Assembly: GCA_016165875.1 (NCBI GenBank)
Contig: JABBOT010000010.1
Coordinates: 14,657,357-14,721,356 of the forward strand
From: Acanthopleura granulata
Lineage: Eukaryota > Mollusca > Polyplacophora > Chitonida > Chitonidae
Reading direction: 5' to 3'
DNA: 64,000 bases
Each line of letters starts with the position of its first letter. Position 1 is the stretch's first letter. The translations under genes and the position numbers were made by a program. Positions 1-13,581 of this stretch are shown one piece after another. Below the pieces are notes generated by a model. The model was given only the letters and a program-made list of their open reading frames with translations. It did no database searches and was not told where the DNA came from.

Positions 1-3000
1 AAAACATTTGTCTGGATGATTTCTGATTCCTATCCCTATAGGCTCGTTCATGGAACAAACTTCTCTTTATGAAGATGGAATCAAACATTTTCCTCTCCAA
101 ACATTTGGAAATTCACCAATATCTCTACTCAGCTGCTATTCCCCAAAGTGAAGGAATGTGATGTAATGAAGTGTTTAGGCTGTAGAGAAGTGACAAGGGA
201 AAGGGGTAATATGCAGCTGAACTGTCATTATTCTCACGCTTAACACGTTCAGTCCACTTTTCTTGTCTATTGCTGATTTGGTACAATGAATGGAATGCCA
301 CCAACAGCTAAATCAATGTTGCAGGAACAAGGCAAAAGAAAAAAACAGTTTACCAGACTAAACAAACATATGATGTACAATGGAGAGGACAATGCAGAAA
401 AAAATGCAAATTCAATAATATGTTTGAAATATTTTTGATGAACTGTCAAAATTGTGGCATTCCTCACGTCGCAAAATGACCCTCTGCATTGTCATCCACA
501 TGTTTCCATCTAAATTAATATTTAAGATGACGTTCTTCATGAGGGCAGATGATCAAGTCCTTGCGTGAACTGCAGCAATTATGGGCTCCCGATTGGAGGG
601 TTACGTGTCTCGGCTGCCCCCTCATGCTGCCGGGAACAGGTAGAGTAAACAAGACTGGCTGTGAATTTAATAAAGACCCGTCTAATATGTCTGTTGACAC
701 AGTCACCACAATGTGTGTGTCTCAGTTAGACTGCTAACAATCGCAGATCAAATACGAGTTTTGGACACAGCGCGGTGACACTGCCATTGATCCACATCGA
801 GGCTATCGACAATTCTCATAGGGGAGGGTTTCAGGGTAACTCTAGGAGCAGCACTATTTGCAGGAATGTTCTATGCACAAACACTCAGAAATCAACAGAA
901 TTACTAATACAATTCTCACTTCTTCAGAAAAGATTCAATTTACCATTTGTATGCTCATCATTAAGTGGCCAGTGACCAGTAAATAAACTATGCAGACAGT
1001 CCTTGGCTACAGTGGACGCCACCAGAAACTTGTTTTAAAGTAATCATAAACAATTATCATCAGTTTGTTGAAAGAGTATAACTTGGCAAACAAAGCAATG
1101 GGAATTCCTTCACTCTTCTTAAAAGTAATTCCTAACAATGATTTCCTGAAAATGAATAAGTGCAGTCGGATTTTCAGCAGTTCTGGTTGCAGTGTCTCCA
1201 TAAACACTATTATTAGAGGCACTGTTTACAGAAATTGAAATGGACAGTTTGAGAGTGATTGAGAAATTGTCAAACTGAGATGGCATAAAGTGTCAGAGAG
1301 TTATGTTAGCCTCGGGGTAAGATTCTAAAATAAATAGTTAAATTTTCTGCCGCCAAAAAAATCAGATTCTAAGCAATTTCTGAAACCTTTCTGTAATCAG
1401 GGAATACCAGTCACGCAAAGACAGTTGAAAGGCTTGTCCTCATCCGCAGTGCACGCAAGATCTGTGATCTTTCATAAAGGGGGAGAGGGGAGAAGGGTCA
1501 GCCATCAAAAGAGCTGACATGCTAGAAAGCGCATGTTTGGTCACAACACCAGCACCAACAGGCAATAATTGCTTCATACCGCTGACAGAAGATTAGATAA
1601 TTTCGGGACAGTTTAACTTGGCTTACCTCGTGTTTGCCACAAATAAGATAGCAGGCTGACAAAGACAACAAGAAAATGAGGCAATTCCGTCTGGTTGTGG
1701 ACAGAAAACTGATGGCAGGCAAACACAAGCATTCCACAATGATGTGCCTCTATCCTTACTATATACTCAACTCTCCATCACTGCTTGTACATTAACGAAA
1801 ATCTTTGTTCTCTCTCTCCCTTGCTCTTTCTCCCAACGATCCTTTTCCATGGCTCTGGCACTGATAGGTGAGATCATTGAAGCCAGCATGATGGACCGAG
1901 TCCTACGTCTCAGCTGTTTATGTTTGTCTCCTTGCATAACAGATTAGACATCAATTCAGCTTCCACTGCAGGCAAGCTCAATGCGGACAAATATCATCAA
2001 ATAATCAATATTTGGAAAATTGAAGACACTCAGAAGAAGTTGGAGGGAAGATCATAGTAGGCTCTTCCAGTAGCCTGCCCACCTCCACATATAACCTTTC
2101 TTTTTTCACAGTGTACCAACTTCAAGAAAACATGCTGGCACTTATGCAAAAACTGCAATAATGGTTTTATGAGACTGTAAAACCAATAATGTTTTACACA
2201 CATGAGACCGTGAGATTCTGCTTTGTTAACCTTCATATTGTGTTCTAAAATTTTTAAAATAGTAGTAAACATAAAACTGTAAAGTACATTTCTTTACTTC
2301 TCTGCTTTATTCTGAAAGTCTGAAACGATCTTGCATGGCGCTGCAATGTGGTTTTTAAAGCTTCTGTCATCTGAGACCAAAAACACTTGCAGACAATTAA
2401 ACTAAACTCTCCTTTAGGGGACAGTGGTTGTGGGTTTAGGAATCTTTGTCAGATGGTTTTTTCATAGTTCTTTTTCATTGGGTTGAAAATCACCATGTAG
2501 TAAAACTGTCAAGAGAATCTGGCCATCGCCCCCTTCAAGTCATTAGATTTACGCGACAACTTGCCCATGCTGTCTGATGTAATTTCCTAATGAAGTATTT
2601 AACAGTCTTCCCGACTGCATCAGCCATGTTGATTTCCTTCCACTCATGCGCCATGCCCGGATTCTCTTTTGTGTCCTCTTGACTTTAAATTAAGAGATCA
2701 GCTGATTACATTGCTTTTCAAAAATTGTAGCGCCATCAAGACGCATCCAGAAGACAAATGGGCGACAAAACCTGGATTGTGCTTTCCTGCTGACTTTGTC
2801 CCTGGATGCAGTTATCCTGCACATGCTTAATGCGGGTGCACTCTGTGACATTATTATACACAACGGTCCTTTATGTGCACCAGTTGTATTTTTCCTTTTT
2901 CACTGTGCTGTAACAATGGCTTCCTACATTGTCATAACACTTGTCAGAAGCTCCAAAAAAGAAATTTTATGGTTCAGAAAAATTCAGACAAATTTCTTCT

Positions 3001-6000
3001 TGAAAAGCAAAATTAAACTCAAGAAAATAAATTAACTTAATTTTAAAACTGGAATCAGTTAATTACATGTTATTTTGTTTAAAATCAAATCTTTCATCAA
3101 GAAATGTATATTCTGGACAATTGACACAATAGGTTAATCTACTGGTTTTTCTTCTGTAAAATGCTTGTCTGAAAAGAATACTGGTAAAATATTAGCCAGC
3201 TCTTGAAATCAAAATCAGAACAAGAATTATATGTTGCTTTTCATATTAAACATGTAGTTTAGTAAGCATGTTTTGTAAAAATTGCATAAGAATGTTTCGT
3301 ATTTCTATTTTCCAACTCAGATTGTATTCAATAACAAGAAAGGGGGAATTCAGAACAGATATATACAGTACTGTCAAAGTGATCTGAAGGCAGTATAATA
3401 CCTAAAGTGTTGCTCCATATGTCTGGCAATAAACTACACCATTCCAGATTCCTGTATAAATTACGTTTAATGAACCAGAAAATGCAGTCTCCTACTTTCC
3501 TAGGCTGTCAATGAAATCTGTCCAGTAAGTTAAACTTTCTGACATTTTAGAAGGGATACCGGGCAGTGGAGTGTCCACTCCACAGCTCAAGTTGGAAAAG
3601 CTCATGAAAGTTAAATAAAGTCTTAAAGCTGGTTCTACACATGAATGCCTCTCAAAGCTGTTTTATTGAAGAAAAATAAAATAAATAGTGGTAGAGGGGA
3701 AACTCGCTTGCCAGCAGCAATCTCGTCAAAGGAAGCTCACTTCACCTACTCAATACAGTGTCCGACTTTCTTTTGTACAGACAAACCTGTACTACAAGAG
3801 AACCACTGTTGATAACTTGATACAATTGCCAACAACAAAGAATGGCCCAAACTTCAATGATTACCGCTGGCTATTGTTATGGGGGCTTGACCATAGCAAA
3901 CAAAACGGTCCTAAGTTACTCACCGAGTGTAATCACTGAATGAAAGCGGTGAGGCGTGTAAGCTTAGGGGCGTCATGAGTAGAGCACCAGCAACAACTGA
4001 CCCAAGCTTGGCTGGGATGGCCGGAGGCCAGTGGTCAGAGTGTGCTGTTCACACTTCTTTACCACATCACTGGTCAGTTTGTAATAAAGCCAGCAGTAGA
4101 TCAACAAACAATTAACACCCTCACAACACAATCACAGCATACTGAAGTTAAGCCTATTTTCACTTGTTCTTTTTGTTGTGGTCCCACTTCCTTTGAGTTT
4201 TTGTCCTACTAGTTGAGCAAACAAACAAAAATGTGGAAAACACAAACATTTTTGGCATACCTGGCACAGGTTTCTTCTATTTAAGTTACAACGCTGACTT
4301 CACTTACAGTACTGAAGAAGACTAATGAAGTCAGTATTCATAAAAACCAAAACTTAATTTACTGAGAATTTTACTTTTCTCAACAACATTTGTTTAGAAA
4401 AACCAATGTCACGACATAAGAAATTTCCATACAAAAACGTTTTATTTATTTTCTATATTTCATAAATAAAATGCAACTCATTATGTAATTTTTTAAAACA
4501 AGTTTGCCTGTCTGAGAAAATTTCAGCTGACTAATAATCAGTTCTCTATATATACAAGTGTGAATTGAAGAGCACAACCGATACACTACAGCCTAACAAA
4601 ACCCTATAAGCAGTGCTAGAGGCCAGCTTGTGACACTTCATATTCATATTAGTCAGTCTAAGCTTCTGTCATTTTGCTGCAGCCTATTCATATTTCCATG
4701 TCTTTATTTTGCCTGTCTGGGAAACCCTTTGTGTGAGTTGACCAGGTAGCAGGTGATCAGTTGACCTATATCAAACCTTTGTTGCAGACAAAGACAGCAT
4801 ATATTTAAGTCTATACTTTTGTCCAGTTCACCTCTGTACAGGTCTTTGATTTCACTCCGGCCACGTGCCATCCCACTGGACACGACTGACCCCATCAATG
4901 GCCTATTCAGCCCCATGAACAATTACTATCTAACTCCCTTTTGTCCCACTGCTTTCTGCTCCCTCGCAAGCTTTCCTTCTTCAACACTTCAATTTTACCC
5001 AATCTGCTTTCTCTGTAAAGAGAGGAACGGTTTCTTTTTCAGCAGAGCACACTTCACATTACCACCGATCCTAGTCCAGATGGACCACTGAAAATCCCCA
5101 CTGAGTTTTGGCCGTGCCTTTTACCCAACATTTTTACCCATCTAAGAGGGAATTTTTTTCTAATTAAGCTTTTTTTATTGGCTGCCATCGGCCAGTCCCA
5201 ACCTAATATTACTCATTAAACTCTGCGGCCCTTTCAGTCCGGCCACCTCTCACCAGCCACTCTAAACAGCTGACCAGGGTTATGCCTCTTGGCCCCCATG
5301 GTTCAATTAGAATTTGTCCCGACCAATTACGCTCTCCGTTCTATAACAACATTAGATCGGAAATGAGTCGTCCCTTCTGTTGCTTGTCTCATATTCCTCA
5401 AACCACCCATATAAAGTTTCTATCCAATCTAAGAAATGGTTTTTCCTCATTCTCATTTTTTTGGTTGGAGTGGGGCGCTGGAACATCCTGCTGTTGTTCT
5501 CCTGATATCCCCAGCCCTAAGCTTGATCTCAGTTACCAGACTACAGTGGCAAAAACAAAGACAGGAAGACAGCAGCCTCTGTGACCAAAAAACATGAAAT
5601 TGGAGCTCTACCATGTGCTATAACCTTATCTACATTCGACTATAGGAGACTTTATCCATCTGTTCCAATCCGAGATGCACTTTTTTTTTTCTGTACTCAG
5701 ATTCCAAGGGGTGTAATGCTTGCATGTAGGCTAAATGAAGATCAACTGGTCACTGAAACCAGGAATTTCTTTCAATGTTAAAATCAAAAACCTGTTTTTC
5801 TCAACATGCATGTGACATAAATGTACTGCAAATGATCTAACGTATCAACAAAGGTGCATTTTTAGAGGCAAATTTATGTCAAAGATATGATTTTTGGTGT
5901 TGAAGCCTGCACTTTTCCAGTAGGATATCAAACTGCAAACATGTCCATAACACGAGTTCACATGGGAGTGAGGAGGTGTATCATGAGAGTGAGAACTAAT

Positions 6001-7155
6001 CTCAAGTCTGCTGGGAGGATAGAAATACCTGCGGTCAGCTAGTTGTACCACAGACCTAGCAGGATATCATCAATCAATTTGCAGCCCATCAGACATGCAC
6101 GTTATATTGGTTGTAAATCAGGGGGCTAACATGTGAAGCTTTTTTCTTTGCTGGTTATGTTGTCGCTCTTTAATGTCTTTGCACCTTTTGTCCATGTCGA
6201 CCTAAGGTAGAGTAATTACTGTGACTGTTTTTTTGTGGGTGCCTGTAAAAAGCCCATCCATCTCTGGGGGCACTCGGGTGGATAGTGGCCACTATTTTCT
6301 CACAACCTTATTCCACCTTCTATCCTGCCTCTTCACATCACTACACTAGCTAAATGGCTTTTCTTCTCCCCTCTGTTCAATTCCACTCAATCATGTCAGA
6401 GCTTCTGAACGCCTCTGCCCACCAGGAGAGGGTCAGCTCAAAACTTCATGCTCCACTGGCTCTGAGCTGGGAACTTGTCACCGGTGGTATATGCCAGGTA
6501 GATCAGTAAGTAATGGCCAATACGAGCCACACCTGCCCTAGCCATGCACGACCCACCCAGACAAAAGCCCAGCGATGGCCCTGTCCACTCTGGTCAAGCA
6601 ATGACCTGCAACTGGCCTTAGAAACTCTGACCCCTGGTAAATAATACTGTCAACTGGACAAAGAGGCCAGCTAGCTTCAGTATACATTATTGAGGCAGTT
6701 GGGTCAAGCAGCTGGTGATCTGGCCTGGGAAAGCTCAACCTTTGGGACAAAATTTCAACCCTGTCTTTTTTTCTTACCTTGTTTGCTTCATCTCTTGTCT
6801 CTTTCCCTCCATTTTTTTTTCTTACCTATTCGTGGGAACCGAGCTTCAGCCTCTCTAACAGGCAGCTGATTCAGGCAGGATGCAGGTCATCTCCACAAAC
6901 TGATGGACAAATGCTAAACCCTTCCTCTACATTCACCCCATCTCCAGAATTTATTTTTTTCAAAGCCTTATTCCCATACTTGCTGTCCGAAGAGAACCTC
7001 ATTACCTACAAGGCATGCAAGTTAACACAACCACTCATAACTGCATTTTTCTTCTTTTGAATTACAACACAAAGCTATTTACCTTTTCACATGTGGTCAT
7101 GTGCTTTGAATGCTATTTATTTACCGCAAGAAACAACAACTGAGCTTGGAGGCTT

Positions 7156-7223
7156 AAATACACTGAGCACATGATGTTGAAGGTGGTCTGAAATACACTG
7201 AGCACATGATGTTGAAGGTGGTC
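7156..7223. repeat. Tandem duplication, 35-nt unit x2
   Basis: The unit beginning aaatacactgagcacatg occurs at 7156 and again at 7191, essentially identical over about 33 nt. Perfect recent local duplication with no coding meaning seen. Confidence 0.9.
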
Positions 7224-10208
7224 ATTTCATTTTCAACAGTAAGCTGAATTTCGATATTGTTTTGATAACCCACAACATTCTGAAGTAGCGCGTTGAAACA
7301 ATGCAGTTGATGATACCATCTGAAATACTGACAGCATTTTCTCTAAAGATTGAGGAAATGAGCCATGTTTGTATTAAGCGCCCAGACATTTTCACCTGTG
7401 ACAGACATATCAATACAGGTAAAGGTAATACAACAAGCCAGGTGTGAAGGGAGTTGAAAGCACACAGAGAACTGTTAACTCTGTAACACAATCCTGCCAA
7501 TTTCCACCACCACTGTTACATAATCTGACACTTTACCCTTCCCGTTTACAAGCCACTGTTTGGGGCAGACAACAGTTATCAGTGTGGCTACCCGTAGGCT
7601 CCCGAAGGAAGTGGGGTGCCGTAGCAAACATTGTCTTCCTCTACACACAAGGGTAAATATGGGAGTTTAATAGATAGATCAGCAGCTGGAGGTGACAGGG
7701 GCTCAAGACAACTCCGCTATCTGCCAATTAAGACACAAGAGCATCTACATCAGAACTTCTGGGATAACATCAGTTCTAAGGTAACATTGCTATGCCAATG
7801 AAACTGAGATTAACGCCTTCTTCACTGAATTAAATCTAATAACCGAGTAACATTACGCATCACACATAGCAAAAGGACAAGACAAAAGCTCCACAAAAGG
7901 GCAACCTATGATGAACAAAGGAAAACAAAATTGCTGAGTCTCAAAGATAAACACAATGAGTGACCAAGGGACATTCAAAATTGCCTGAACATTTTCAATA
8001 AATAAATCACCAAGATATTTCTTTTCATGTAATTATCCCTTTCATGAGGACCCTGAAGTGGATGAAAGAAGACCTGTCCTTCAATAGCCAGTGGACTGAT
8101 TGAAATATTTCTATAACGTTCAAATAAAGAGATCAAGCTCCTAACGGACACTGGCCGAGGAAGACCAGGAGATCAAAGTCAAAACCCACAAGGTGAAGGG
8201 CCACTGCAAAACAAAGTACTGGTTAAAATAGGGCTGGGTTAAAGCAGGCAGGATGTAGTTCTGAACTTTACATTCTCTGGGATAACAGTTGTTCTTTTAT
8301 TTTACACTGTGTATGCTTCGGACAATTTCATACAATATTGAATAGGAAGCTGTTGATTTGGTCTGATTAGGGCTTAGATGGAAATCTCAGAAAGGCAAAC
8401 CTCTCAAAGCTGCTGTGTGCAGCTCAGATAAAGGCAACCAGCTTCTGACTACAGCAAGCTAATCAAATGTCCCCGTACAGCACCCTTTGATGTAACCTCA
8501 GAGAAAAATTTGATCGCGTTACCACCTGAAATCAATGAGAAGCACATCATGCATTGTAAGCTTGTTATGACATGTTAGTGTGCAGTCAGCGGAGACGTCT
8601 TACAAATGTCGACAAAAGACAAGATCCTGGCCAATGTGGCCGTCTCTAAACCAACCCTGTCATTTCACTCAAACCTGGGGTCACTGTGAAAGAAAAATCA
8701 ATTACATCACTGTTCTCTTCTCAAAAGTGCAGTAAGTTTTTGTGATAGATTTCCATATACATTCAAAAACCACCTTATGGAGACTACGTGGCAACCTGAA
8801 TGCCCTTGGGCTGACCCCTCTAAACTGGTTTGACTGTGAGTTATGTTCAATGTGGCAACACCAGACATATTCTATTCATGACGGGTGTTTACCTCCAACT
8901 GAATATTTTGCTCTTTTGGCTTACAAAATAAGAAACGTATCCTACATTGGGTAACACAAGACATCTGTTGGCCAGGATTACACTTCTAATAGAGTCCTAT
9001 CAAATGTCGACAACAAACACCTCATGCAATTTCTATGGTCTAAATGCATTATATTAAATTATCCAAGCTAAATCTCTCATCTCTACCTGTAGTTTAAATC
9101 AATAAATCAGTTTAAATACAAAAAAGTTGAAATACATATTAAGCATATGGGCCATATATTGTTGATTTACATGTGCCTGATCTGCTGTAATGTGACCGGT
9201 GCCTGAACAGAATGAATGAATGAATGATAATGGTTTAATGAAACGTCTGCAATATTTCTGCGATACCATGGCCAGTCTGAATGGAATGGGAAAAACAGGT
9301 GGCTGAGAGTGCTGAGGCCGGGATTGTCTATCAACCAGTTTACAGCTGCTCACAACATATTACTCACTGTAATCACTGACATTTTTTGTCCCAACAGCTT
9401 TAATAATATATCCAAGGCTATATTTTTTCTATTCCATATCTACAAATAGGTACATTAATTAAGACAATCCAGTTGGTGTTTCAGGGCTCCATCATACTGA
9501 CTGAAGGATCCAAACCAATCCTGAAAAAAAAATGGCGTACAGATTTTTCTCTCCGTAAATATACACTATCTGTGTTGTAGCTCCATAAGGTAGCACCATT
9601 TACGGAGGAAAATGTACGTACAAAGTTTTATGAAATTGGCTCCTGAAGTAATAAAATGTGCTAAATTCTACTGTATCAACATCATCAGACATAGGTGCAG
9701 CAAGTGAAGCCAAGTCGTTGTTATATTTTGAATAAAAGAGAAAGGCTTTATAAACCAAGACAGACATACATGTGCGGCAGTGTGGACAAGTACATATCAT
9801 TAATTGCCTGATGCAGAAAATCCCTACAGGCTGACCTCGATGTCCCGCATTCTACCTTTACATATAATGCTTTTGTTCTTCAGATCAATTTTTGTCCTGC
9901 TTTCTGTGAAACTGCCTACATATACCGCTGGTGCTACATGTATCTCTCTCGACTGACCACTGTCCACCTGGTCTATTCACAACAGCGTCTCTACACCTAG
10001 TCACTGACACTGCAGGCTGCTTAGCTGTTGCAGAATTGCAACTGACTCCATCTGTTACAGCTGTTCCCAGGCTAACCCCACTGGCAGCAACGCTTTCACA
10101 AGTGACCACTGTGCTGCAGAAACAGTCATACATACACTTATTATTAAAGGTAAAAAAATGACTGGCAAACTGACTAAAACCAAAGTGGATATAACTGGGC
10201 TTACTGGA

Positions 10209-10405
10209 ATCCCACCACACAAACCACACACTTGCACATATACTCATAACACAATCCTTCACAAATGCCAATCCACCAACTTGCACATAACACTTCACAT
10301 AATGTGGTAATCCACAAACTTGCACACATAATCATTCATTCCACCACAATCCTTCACATCTGGCATGCCAGAATCCTCCACATCTTCAGAACACAATTCT
10401 TCACA
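10209..10405. repeat. Degenerate CA-rich repeat (cttgcacat / ccttcacat)
   Basis: Short phrases such as 'aatccac', 'acttgcacat' and 'aatccttcacat' recur at irregular spacing, pointing to a decayed tandem array. It explains the 164-codon plus-strand ORF that starts inside it. Confidence 0.5.
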
Positions 10406-12863
10406 GGCAACCTGGAAAAAAAAAACCTTCACACAAGTTCTGATCCCTCCCATCTGACAATCCATAAACAAAGTCCAATTCCTTGCTCATGGACAATTCC
10501 GCCAGATCATCTCAGCCAGGAAGTTGTCCTTGATCGGTCAATTGGGTCCTTGTTACACAGTCAAGCCAAACAAATTCACTTGGTGGTTTTTTCTCTCCCC
10601 TTCGACAACAAAGCTACCTTGCTTGTAAGCCTAATTACTTCAGAAACCACCTTAGTTTCAAGGCTGATGAACTGGGTGGCATTTTTTTCTACCGTCAAGA
10701 CGGAAACGCCCAGAGATGAGAATTACACAAGCAAGCCCCTTGAGTTCAATGGGACATGAAGTAACGATTCCTGCAGGGGCTAGGCAGCTTCATGTCCGTC
10801 CTGCAGGTCTTCTCAACATAATCATACGCCTCCTGTCTCTCCAAGCTTCTTTTTTTTTCTTACTTTCTCCAATTGGCCAGCTTAATAGATACGCCGAATC
10901 AGCTTAGCCCATGGACAGTATTTTCCCTTGGATTATTTTCCAGAGAAAGCTCCCTCTTTAGGGTTGACAGGCAGTGATCTGAGAGTGGTACAGGATTTTT
11001 AGGTAGAAAAGCCAATGTCATGTGGCAGTGTGAAATTGGACACCAGTGCAGAGAATTCAATTTTCTGCGGAGAGAAAAGAGGCAAGGGAAGGAAATTGAA
11101 GCCCACCTCACTCATTCCATGCTCACTGGGTATACCTCTGAGTAGATCTTGCAGAGAATGAGTTGGGCAAAAAACCAAGTGACAAAAAGAAAAAATAGAA
11201 AAAGATTACGGCATATTTTTTCCCCGTCTCTCTTACTGCAGTCTGATATAATTCCCCTCCTATCTGAGTTGATAATGCTCATCTTCTTGGCCAACCAAGA
11301 TGTCTAAAACCAATTTTCAAATTTAACATGGCCAAGTTCTCCATAGTAGAAGAAGCCACCTGAGCTGAATGAAGCTGACATACTGCTAAGTAGATTATTG
11401 TCCCTCCGGTGGTAGGGCCTCAACATCCCACACTCCAAACTTGCTTACAAGATTCCAGTGTAAACCTATTACAGCAGATCACCGAGGATAAATCATGTTC
11501 ATACTACCCACACATCTTTACATCGACTAAACAGTCACAGCTTTAGGCCTTGGTGACCAGGAGACTGATGAGTCTTTGCTGCTCTCAAGGTCTTCTGACA
11601 TCAAGTCTTCAATTACAGCAAATTCATCATATGAGGCCTAGAGATTGACACCACTGGCGTTCTTATTAAACTAAGCAATAAGCTGCTATAGCAAAAGCTG
11701 CTGGAGAAACACAACTGACCAGAGGTTCTGATATAAAGCGGTTTTTACTGAACCACTATCAACCTGACTGACTGACCTTCAAGACGGTCAAACCACAGGG
11801 ACAAAATCTTGTCAATCATAAAATCATATGATTTATCTGCCCCTGGTTACACAATCAAACTACCTGGACCCAACCATCAATACAGGTGTTTCTGTGCGTT
11901 TAGTCTGTTTCTTCACTGAATCCATTTTGCTGCACAGCCCTCCATACATCCCAGTGAACCACTGGGAGGGCTAGGAAGGAGTCCCATGTTTACCTAATAG
12001 CTTGTACTTCTGCAACAACCCAATTTGTTCAAGATCACTCGTCGGAAACCCTGAAACCTCCAAGACCTAACTAATTACGCCGTGTGCTGTTTGCCCAAGA
12101 AGATCAACAAGATGGTTGAGTGGCCTCCCAACATTTCGCAATCCAAAGAAACAACATTGATGTAACTCTAGCTGCGCAAATCAATAGCGAAGTCTTGTAA
12201 GTTTGAATTTGGGAGGGTTTCAAGTCAACCCTCTGACAATACTCTAGTTCCCCAGGGTGTAGAGTCTTGTAATCTTCAGTAAAGCCCGTCTCTACCCCCC
12301 CTGTTCATCAGGCCTTCCCCTCGTGACACTTCAGCTGATCTAACACTGGCTCTTCACCCTAACCTCTTACACTCAGTACACAAGTACCTCTCACCACAGA
12401 AACTGGAGAGTAGGCTGTATAGCCAGTCACCTACGATCAAGTGATGAGATGCACATAACACAAATCTTAACCTCACCTTCTTCACACATTTAATACACAT
12501 CATTTTTTCTTCATTGTAATTTCAGGATGGCTTTGTAAAGGCTTCTACATGTATACCATGTTCTATGAAATATGACAACTGGAGATAAATTCTGTTCAGC
12601 AAGCATAGCATATTAAATCATGTTAAGAAAACACTTATCACCAGAAATTCCACTCTATCAATTTGGGTATATACATGTAGAAAAAAAAATCTTAACTTGT
12701 GAGTTTAGGTATGCAGCAATCACTTCTGTTTATTCTTAATTTTTTAGACACAACTGTTTGAACTTAAGAATCTTCCACAAGGACTTGGTTTTTTCTTATA
12801 TAAGTACTCAAAGAATAAAAACTAGGACCAAACAAAAATGTGGGACTGATTTGTACTTAACAA

Positions 12864-12950
12864 AGCACCTCACTTAACTCAGCATTTAACCAAGCACTTT
12901 ATTTAAGTCTGCATTTAACTGAGCACTTCACTTAGGTCTGTATTTACAAA
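12864..12950. repeat. 29-nt tandem repeat x3 (diverged)
   Basis: Units start agcac at 12864, 12893 and 12922, each continuing ttcacttaagtctgcattta-like. Exactly 29-nt spacing, about 80 percent alike. Lies just downstream of BCL11 exon 2 in intron 2. Confidence 0.8.
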
Positions 12951-13149
12951 GATGTTTCATCACTAATATTTATTATCAATTTGATATACATGTGTGGAAA
13001 TATATATCAGTCATATATGTAGGTGTGTGATTGTATGTCAGCAAGGGGTTTATTATCAAATGTCTGTTTATCACCGGTGAAAAGAAAAACAACAAAAAAA
13101 TAGGATGAATTATAAACACTTACAAAGGATAGAAAAGCGGCCAGCCTAC

Positions 13150-13581
13150 CTGAGTTAGTAGTGTTTGATTCAGCGTCCACATGTTTTGGTTTCAGGGGGA
13201 GTTTGTCCGGTTCAGGAGGGACCCGTTCCTTCTTCACATCTTCGTCTTGTTTTGTTTCTTTGTTTTCGATGTTGTCGAAGCTGTTGCGGTCCCTCATTGG
13301 CTCGAGATGGCGTGGGGTGATGACCCTGGAGGCCTCGCGGAGTTCGGTGCTCTCCTTGCGCACGATGGGGGCTGTGATGCTAGGGGTGCGCGAGCCGATG
13401 ACGGACATTTCCTCCTCGGTGTCCGAATCCTGGTGGTCACTCCCTTCCTCTGGCCCATCCACAAGCACCACATTCTCCTTGTTACACTTGTGGATTTTGT
13501 GATGGATAAACTTCACGATGTCTTGGAGAGGGAAATTGGTCTGGCAGTCCCCACAAACTATCAGATCAAGTTCATCTTCCA
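13150..13581 (-). CDS. bcl11: BCL11-like transcription factor, exon 2 (CCHC zinc finger)
   Basis: Second coding exon of the minus-strand BCL11 orthologue, 432 nt, phase 1 at both ends, residues 18-161. The acceptor is a pyrimidine-rich tract ending TTACAG (AG at 13583-13582); the donor is CTCAG|GTAGGC (GT at 13149-13148). Residues 22-50 match the BCL11A/B N-terminal zinc finger: LIVCGDCQTNFPLQD, then FIHHKIHKC, with ligands C27, C30, H45 and C50 in the family's C-x2-C-x14-H-x4-C spacing. In vertebrates this finger mediates self-association. After it come an acidic, Ser-rich stretch (60-77), a low-complexity charged region, and a VKKE tetrapeptide (133-136) that fits the SUMO consensus. The exon is somewhat longer than the roughly 110-codon human exon 2. 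Translation continues in frame past the donor to a stop at 13007-13009, so intron retention would give a short isoform. ORFs on the opposite strand here are shadows. Confidence 0.93.

Larger units (their letters stand above)
1..13149 (-). other. Probable intron 2 of the BCL11-like gene, no exon seen
   Basis: Downstream of the exon 2 donor on the minus strand. I looked on that strand for the next BCL11 finger (CxxC then WFLLQH-type residues) and for the large C2H2 exon and saw neither, so the rest of the gene should lie beyond position 1. The short ORFs here resemble no known protein and have no convincing splice context. Apart from small tandem repeats at 7.2, 10.2-10.4 and 12.9 kb, I see nothing else to name. 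Confidence 0.65.

Noticed and set aside
9885..10759. ORFs of 146 (minus) and 164 (plus) codons
   Set aside because: Unlike any family I recognise, overlapping on opposite strands, and partly made of a degenerate CA-rich repeat.
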